In this document: positions 59,605-64,000 of the stretch, piece after piece
How positions within the stretch are numbered: position 1 is the stretch's first letter
How the letters are laid out: the number at the start of each line of letters is the position of its first letter
Position numbers and translations under genes: made by a program
Source: Streptomyces bicolor
GTDB lineage: Bacteria; Actinomycetota; Actinomycetes; Streptomycetales; Streptomycetaceae
Reading direction: 5' to 3'
DNA length: 64,000 bases
Assembly: GCF_000719285.1 (NCBI RefSeq)
Contig: NZ_JOFS01000010.1
Span: 62,001 to 126,000 of the forward strand
Notes under the pieces: generated by a model
Told to the model about the DNA's origin: nothing
Databases searched by the model: none
Seen by the model: the letters and a program-made list of their open reading frames with translations, nothing else

Positions 59605-62171
59605 CCGCTCTCCTCATCTGGGCCGGTTGCGGGTGCCATGGTGAACAATGCCCGCCCCACCTGCGCGAACTCCCCCTTGGGGTGGTCCCGGAAGAGTGGT
59701 TCGGTGCCGAAGAGCACCGCGCGCGGGCCGCTGATCACCGAGGCCTGGCCCGCCGCGTCCGCGGGGCCGCCCAAGCCGTCCTCCGACGCCCGCCAGTGCC
59801 CGGAGACCAGCGGGTTTCCGGTCGCGTACGACTGCTCCACCCGGACCTGCGGGCCGAGGTCCGTGAACCACACGGGCGCGTACACGAAGCCGTGGTCCGG
59901 GGCGCCCGACATCAGCGCGCCGCGCGAGTTCACGACCCGCACCACACCGTTGGCGTCCCCGTTTCCCTCGACCGCCTTCGCGGCCAGCAGCCCGGTGGCC
60001 GAGCCGAGCGCGGCACCGGTGGCACCCCGGCCGACCAGGCCGTGTCCGGCGAGGAAGGCGTCGAGCGCCGTACGGGCGGCGGGGTTCAGCTCGTCGTGGT
60101 CGAGTCCCGTCGACACGAACAGCACGTCCACCGACGACCAGTCGAACCCGGCGTTCAGCACACCCGTCGAGACCGGCGTGACCTCGAAGTTCATCTCCCG
60201 CAGCGCCAGCAGCTCACCCGGCGTGACGGCGGCGGCTACGCGGGTGCGGTGCAGCGGGGTGGTGCCGGTGAGCTTCGTGGCCTGGAAGGCGACGTCGTAG
60301 GTGCGGGCCGCCTCCGCCACCTGGCGGCGGGCGGAGCCCGGCACGATCGCGCTGCCGTCGGTGGCGCGGCGGGCCTCGACGCCCCTGCGCAGCAGGAAGT
60401 TGAGGGCGGCGATCTCGTTCGGGTCGTCGAGCCGCAGCCGCAGGTCGCCGCGCGGGGCGACGTACGCGACGGGGGCCGCCGCACGGACGGGGCGCAGCAC
60501 GCCGTACGGCAGACCCGGCAGCGTCCCGACGGACGCGCCCCACAGCCGGCCCAGGCTCCAGCCCGAGATGTCGTACATCACCGAGACCTTGTCGCTGATG
60601 TCCCGCCCGTCCGCGAGGAGCGCGTTCGCCAGGCCGCGCTTGGGCTGGCGCATGTCGACGACGTAGGAGCCCTTCGCGTACGTCCGGCCGCCGAGCCGGA
60701 AGGCGTGTGCGGCTCGGGTGACGCGTATGTCATTGGCGAGGAGATGGTCGACGAGGCGGGCGGTGGCAGGGCCCCCGGAGGAGATGACGTACGCGCGGGG
60801 GAAGCTGGTCGTGTACACGTCCTCGGGGCCGATGCCGGGGACGCCCGGGACGGTCTCCTCGGACACCGGCACCTGCGCGGCGCCCGCCGCTCCCCGCCGG
60901 AAGACCTCGATCTGGTCGGCGACCAGCGAGGTCCGCCTCGCCTGGACGAAGTCGAGGGTGGCGCGCAGGGCGGCTCCGGCGACATCGACGTTGATGGCGG
61001 ACCTGCGGCGCAACTCGGTGACCGGCAGGGCGTTGTAGTCGGCGTTGTTCACCCGCATCGGGATCTCCACCGTGTGCGCGGCGACCGTGCCGTGGAAGGC
61101 CGCGTACTGCGGGGTGAAGATGGGCGGCCAGTCGTCCCAGCCCTCCTCCTGATCCCGGAACGGGATCTGCGCGGGCTGCACGCCGTCCTTCTGAGGCGTG
61201 TAGCCGAGGCCGTTGACGGCGGCCTCCATGCCGAGGGCGTTGGCGTAGGTGTTCTTCAGGAACAGGTCGTACTCGTAGTTCTCGCCGTGCGGGGGAGTGG
61301 TGGGCTCGATGAGCGTGCCGTTGACGTAGCCGTGCACGTCGAGCATGACGGCCGGCTGCTTGTCGACCATGATCTGCCGCATCGCCCGCACCTCGGGCTG
61401 CGAGGCGGTGACGAAGTCCCGGTTCATGTCGAAGCCGTTCGCGTTCGCGCGGGTGCCCGCGACACGGCCGTCCGGGTTGGCCGTGATGTTGAAGTAGAGG
61501 CGGCTGTGGGCGAGAAGGTCCCGTGTCTTGCCGTCCTTCGCGGTGGCGAGGCGCTCGATGAGCTCCAGGGAGGCGTCGGTGCCCTCCCACTCGTTGCCGT
61601 GGATGTTGTTGTTGACGAAGACGGGCGTCTTGTACGTCTTCCTGACCTCGGGGGACTTGGCCGCGAGGGCCGGCGCGCTCTCGATGAGCTCCCGCATCCG
61701 CGCCTGGGCGCGGGCCTGCCGGGCGGTCTCCGGGGCGGTGACGGTGACGAGGTAGAGCCGGTGCCCGCCGGCCGAGCGGCCCGCGACCTCGACGCTCACC
61801 CGGTCGCCGAGGGCCTGGAGGGAGTTCAGCTTCGGCGCGATGGCGTGGTACGGGGTGAGGCCGAGCTTGATCGACTTGTCGGCCGGGTTCTCGGGGTCGG
61901 GGGTGAGGACCTGACGGCGGGGATAGCCCCGGCTGTCGTCGGAGACCGCCTCGGAGACGGTCTCGGTCGTGGTCAGGGCCCGCTGGGCGGCGCTCGCGGG
62001 CGTCCGCGCCGCCTGCCGGTCGAGCGCGGCCTCGCGGTGCGGGGGTTCGGGGGCCGCGACGGCGCTCTGCGGGGTGAGGAGCAGGGAGCCGGCCGTGGTG
62101 AGGGCGAGGGCGGTGAACAGAACGGGCCTCGTGGGAACGGGTCTCGCAGGAACGGTTCTCGTGGTGCGCAC
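59601..62171 (-). CDS. secreted M14 zinc carboxypeptidase, 856 aa
   Basis: A long signal peptide runs to about residue 40 (PQSAVAAPEPP). The M14 zinc site is NNNIHGNEWEG (His and Glu, about 190) with the third ligand in MLDVHGYVNG (about 275); the catalytic Glu is probably in HTVEIPMRV (about 385). The C-terminal half is a large extra domain not needed for catalysis. GTG 62171 follows GGAGGAGG by 5 bases. It is coupled to the esterase-like gene. It probably trims peptides outside the cell. Confidence 0.88.
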   Translation of the reverse strand: MRTTRTVPARPVPTRPVLFTALALTTAGSLLLTPQSAVAAPEPPHREAALDRQAARTPASAAQRALTTTETVSEAVSDDSRGYPRRQVLTPDPENPADKSIKLGLTPYHAIAPKLNSLQALGDRVSVEVAGRSAGGHRLYLVTVTAPETARQARAQARMRELIESAPALAAKSPEVRKTYKTPVFVNNNIHGNEWEGTDASLELIERLATAKDGKTRDLLAHSRLYFNITANPDGRVAGTRANANGFDMNRDFVTASQPEVRAMRQIMVDKQPAVMLDVHGYVNGTLIEPTTPPHGENYEYDLFLKNTYANALGMEAAVNGLGYTPQKDGVQPAQIPFRDQEEGWDDWPPIFTPQYAAFHGTVAAHTVEIPMRVNNADYNALPVTELRRRSAINVDVAGAALRATLDFVQARRTSLVADQIEVFRRGAAGAAQVPVSEETVPGVPGIGPEDVYTTSFPRAYVISSGGPATARLVDHLLANDIRVTRAAHAFRLGGRTYAKGSYVVDMRQPKRGLANALLADGRDISDKVSVMYDISGWSLGRLWGASVGTLPGLPYGVLRPVRAAAPVAYVAPRGDLRLRLDDPNEIAALNFLLRRGVEARRATDGSAIVPGSARRQVAEAARTYDVAFQATKLTGTTPLHRTRVAAAVTPGELLALREMNFEVTPVSTGVLNAGFDWSSVDVLFVSTGLDHDELNPAARTALDAFLAGHGLVGRGATGAALGSATGLLAAKAVEGNGDANGVVRVVNSRGALMSGAPDHGFVYAPVWFTDLGPQVRVEQSYATGNPLVSGHWRASEDGLGGPADAAGQASVISGPRAVLFGTEPLFRDHPKGEFAQVGRALFTMAPATGPDEESG

Positions 62172-62354
62172 GCGTACCTCCTCCGGAACTTCCAAAGATC
62201 GGTACGGCGAGGTGTACCTGTTCGACTCAACGGCAACAAGAGGGAGTTGGTGGCACGGATGCCCCGGACGGCCCATGCCGGGCGGTCCGGAGAGGGCATG
62301 CTGTGAGCGGAACTGGCACCGGCACCGGCGGCGGCAGGACGCGAGGAGAGCCCC

Positions 62355-63218
62355 ATGGCCACGATCCCCACGCTCCCCAGCAGGGACGACGTACTCCGCA
62401 TGGCACGCAGCACGACCGACATCACCGGCCAACTCCTGGACACGGCCGGGAACATCACCCGTATCGCGATCAACACCTTCGACCCCAGAGACGGTTCGGG
62501 CGCCGAGGTCCTGCGCGTACTGCGGCAGACCACCGCCGAACTGGCCGAGGCGAGCGCGTCACCGCAGGCCCAGGAGGCCTTCTACCGCATCGTCGAGACC
62601 CTCACCCGCCTCGGCACCAGCGGGGCGCCCCTCGCGGTCCACCCGGTGAGCGAACCGGCGCAGGCCCTGCTGACGGCGCTCGGCGACAGCCTGCTGCCGG
62701 TGCTGGACGCGGTGGAGCCGGCGGTCGAGGAGTTCGCGGCGGCACTGGGCGAACTGGTCGAGGCGACCTCGCCCCTGCTGCCGGCCACGGCCGGCCTGGC
62801 GGCGGGCGCGCTGCTCGCCCTGACCCCGCTGCTGCGCTCCGCGGCGGAGGTCCTGCACGAGTCGTCCCCGGAACTGCGCCGCATCGCCGACGCGTTGACG
62901 GCCGCGCTGGCCCCGCTGATGCCGCTCCAGGTGGCCCTGGCGGAACGCGCGGCCGCCGCCGGCACGAACGTCGTCCGGGCCACCCTCCCGCCGCTCGCCG
63001 ACCTCACGGAGGCAGCGGCGGCGACCACGAAGGCGGCGCGTCCGGTGCTGATCGCCGGGGAGGAGCTGCTGGTGGCCGGCCTGGAACGGATACAGCCGCT
63101 GCTGCTCGCCGGGGCGTCGCAGGCGGGACGGGTGGCACGGGCGGTGGCGGTACGGGTGTCGGCGGCGGTGAGTCCGGCGGCGGAGCGGGGGGTCGTGGTG
63201 ACGGTGACGCCCGCGTGA
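62355..63218 (+). CDS. hypothetical all-helical Ala/Leu-rich protein, 287 aa
   Basis: Starts MATIPTLPSRDDVLRMARSTTDITGQLLDTAGNITRIA and consists almost wholly of amphipathic helices with an Ala/Leu heptad-like pattern. There is no signal peptide and no cysteine; the segment TAGLAAGALLALTPLLR may bind membranes. It might coat a lipid surface. It is divergent from the M14 gene and precedes the EI24 gene. I do not recognise a family. Confidence 0.55.
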   Translation: MATIPTLPSRDDVLRMARSTTDITGQLLDTAGNITRIAINTFDPRDGSGAEVLRVLRQTTAELAEASASPQAQEAFYRIVETLTRLGTSGAPLAVHPVSEPAQALLTALGDSLLPVLDAVEPAVEEFAAALGELVEATSPLLPATAGLAAGALLALTPLLRSAAEVLHESSPELRRIADALTAALAPLMPLQVALAERAAAAGTNVVRATLPPLADLTEAAAATTKAARPVLIAGEELLVAGLERIQPLLLAGASQAGRVARAVAVRVSAAVSPAAERGVVVTVTPA

Positions 63219-63288
63219 GCGGCCGTGGTGACCGGGCCTCGAAACGGCCGTGACTGTCGTGTGACAAGCCGCGACTAGAGTTCCCTGC

Positions 63289-64000
63289 ATGCGCGATCTT
63301 GGTGCCGGTTTCAGATATCTCCTCAAGGGCCAGCGATGGGTGGCCCGGCACGGCAAGCAGTACGGCTTCGGGCTGATCCCGGGCCTGGTCACCCTGGTGC
63401 TCTACGCGGCCGCACTGGTCGCGCTCGCGCTCTGGGGCCAGGACTTCGTGTCCTGGTCGACGCCGTTCGCCGACGACTGGTCGAGCCCCTGGCAGGGGCT
63501 CTTCCGCGGCTTCCTCACCGCCGTCCTGTTCGCCCTCGGCCTCCTCCTCTCCGTGGTCACGTTCACCGCGGTCACGCTCCTGATCGGCCAGCCCTTCTAC
63601 GAGAACCTCTCCGAGAAGGTCGACCGGGACGTCTCCCCCGACGGCACGGCTCCCGAGTCCGGCCTGCCGCTCTGGCACGAGCTGTGGATCTCGGGCCGCG
63701 ACAGCCTGCGGATCGTGGTGCGTGCCGCGATCTGGGGCGTGCTGCTCTTCGCCCTCGGCTTCATCCCGGTCGTCGGCCAGACGGTCGTACCGGTGATCGG
63801 CGTCGTCGTCACCGGCTTCTTCCTCACTGAGGAACTCACGGCGGTCGCCCTGCAGCGCCGCCGCGTCGAACTCCGCGACCGCCTGGCGATGCTCCGCTCC
63901 CGCAAGACCCTGGTCTGGGGCTTCGGCACGCCCCTCGCCGCGGCCTTCCTGGTCCCGTTCGTCGCGGTGTTCCTGATGCCGGGCGCGGTCGCGGGGGCGA
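63289..64000 (+). CDS. EI24-domain membrane protein (CysZ-like), 5-prime part
   Basis: The 237 residues present begin MRDLGAGFRYLLKGQRWVARHG and contain four hydrophobic segments (about 27-52, 68-100, 145-180 and 215-237). YLLKGQRWVARHGKQYGFGLIPGLVTLVLYA and LIGQPFYENLSEKVD are EI24/CysZ features; CysZ proteins carry sulfate in some bacteria. The gene runs off the window. No ribosome site is seen; TAGAGT 8 bases before ATG could be a -10 box, which suggests a leaderless transcript. Confidence 0.8.
   Translation, partial: MRDLGAGFRYLLKGQRWVARHGKQYGFGLIPGLVTLVLYAAALVALALWGQDFVSWSTPFADDWSSPWQGLFRGFLTAVLFALGLLLSVVTFTAVTLLIGQPFYENLSEKVDRDVSPDGTAPESGLPLWHELWISGRDSLRIVVRAAIWGVLLFALGFIPVVGQTVVPVIGVVVTGFFLTEELTAVALQRRRVELRDRLAMLRSRKTLVWGFGTPLAAAFLVPFVAVFLMPGAVAGA

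Noticed and set aside
59682..62306. An 874-codon plus-strand frame opposite the M14 carboxypeptidase
   Set aside because: Composition is typical of antisense frames; the minus strand has the zinc site, signal peptide and ribosome site.

Overview
The window is 64 kb of very GC-rich DNA with GTG/TTG starts, GGAGG ribosome sites and many 4-base ATGA/GTGA gene overlaps. Its families (DUF397/XRE pairs, ImmA-MAB_1171c, DUF4360, GAP family, an SCO2400-type protein, LAL regulators) point to a chromosomal Streptomyces segment. I see no rRNA, tRNA, CRISPR array, phage block or intact insertion sequence.

Layout. 0-3.3 kb: start of a membrane protein, a PucR regulator and small proteins. 3.3-5.0 kb: IclR regulator plus SMP-30 lactonase. 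5.1-8.4 kb (minus): ImmA-type metalloprotease, MAB_1171c membrane protein and FAD monooxygenase as one overlapping operon. 8.6-14.4 kb: arabino-oligosaccharide ABC transporter (two of three genes frameshifted), GH43 arabinanase and GH51 arabinofuranosidase. 14.4-21.3 kb: TauE exporter, DUF4360 protein, an orphan double-glycine-leader peptide, a lipoprotein, a GyrB-like ATPase without TOPRIM, and a WhiJ-type XRE/DUF397/ATPase locus. 21.3-26.5 kb (minus): polymorphic-toxin cassette with a WXG100-like deaminase toxin, a SUKH-4 immunity protein, a SUKH-4 protein fused to a second deaminase-like domain, and a P-loop/propeller protein. 26.7-29 kb: broken ricin-type lectin gene and an aminotransferase with a long Pro/Ala tail. 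29-44.2 kb: sugar island with galM-mmsB-mmsA-chvE plus a U32-like gene (minus), alcohol dehydrogenase and enolase-family dehydratase (minus), then LacI and ytfQ-ytfR-ytfT-yjfF (plus). 44.4-56.7 kb: SCO2400-like protein, lipid-kinase-like protein, DUF2252, CPA1 antiporter, small membrane proteins and a large LuxR/LAL regulator. 56.3-64 kb: MarR, oxidoreductase, OsmC/Ohr, beta-lactamase-fold hydrolase with M14 carboxypeptidase, a helical protein and the start of an EI24 protein.

How it works together. The sugar genes form a logical set: extracellular arabinan cutting, oligosaccharide import, intracellular arabinofuranosidase, two monosaccharide importers, mutarotase, and oxidative enzymes (lactonase, dehydrogenase, sugar-acid dehydratase). 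Five of these transcription units carry a related imperfect palindrome around TTCGAAAT, so they may form one regulon, possibly run by the IclR protein.

Most unusual items: the deaminase/SUKH cassette, the GG-leader peptide, the truncated GyrB paralogue, two MITE-like elements (one supplies the stop codons of both flanking genes), and five single-base C-run frameshifts that may be sequencing errors.
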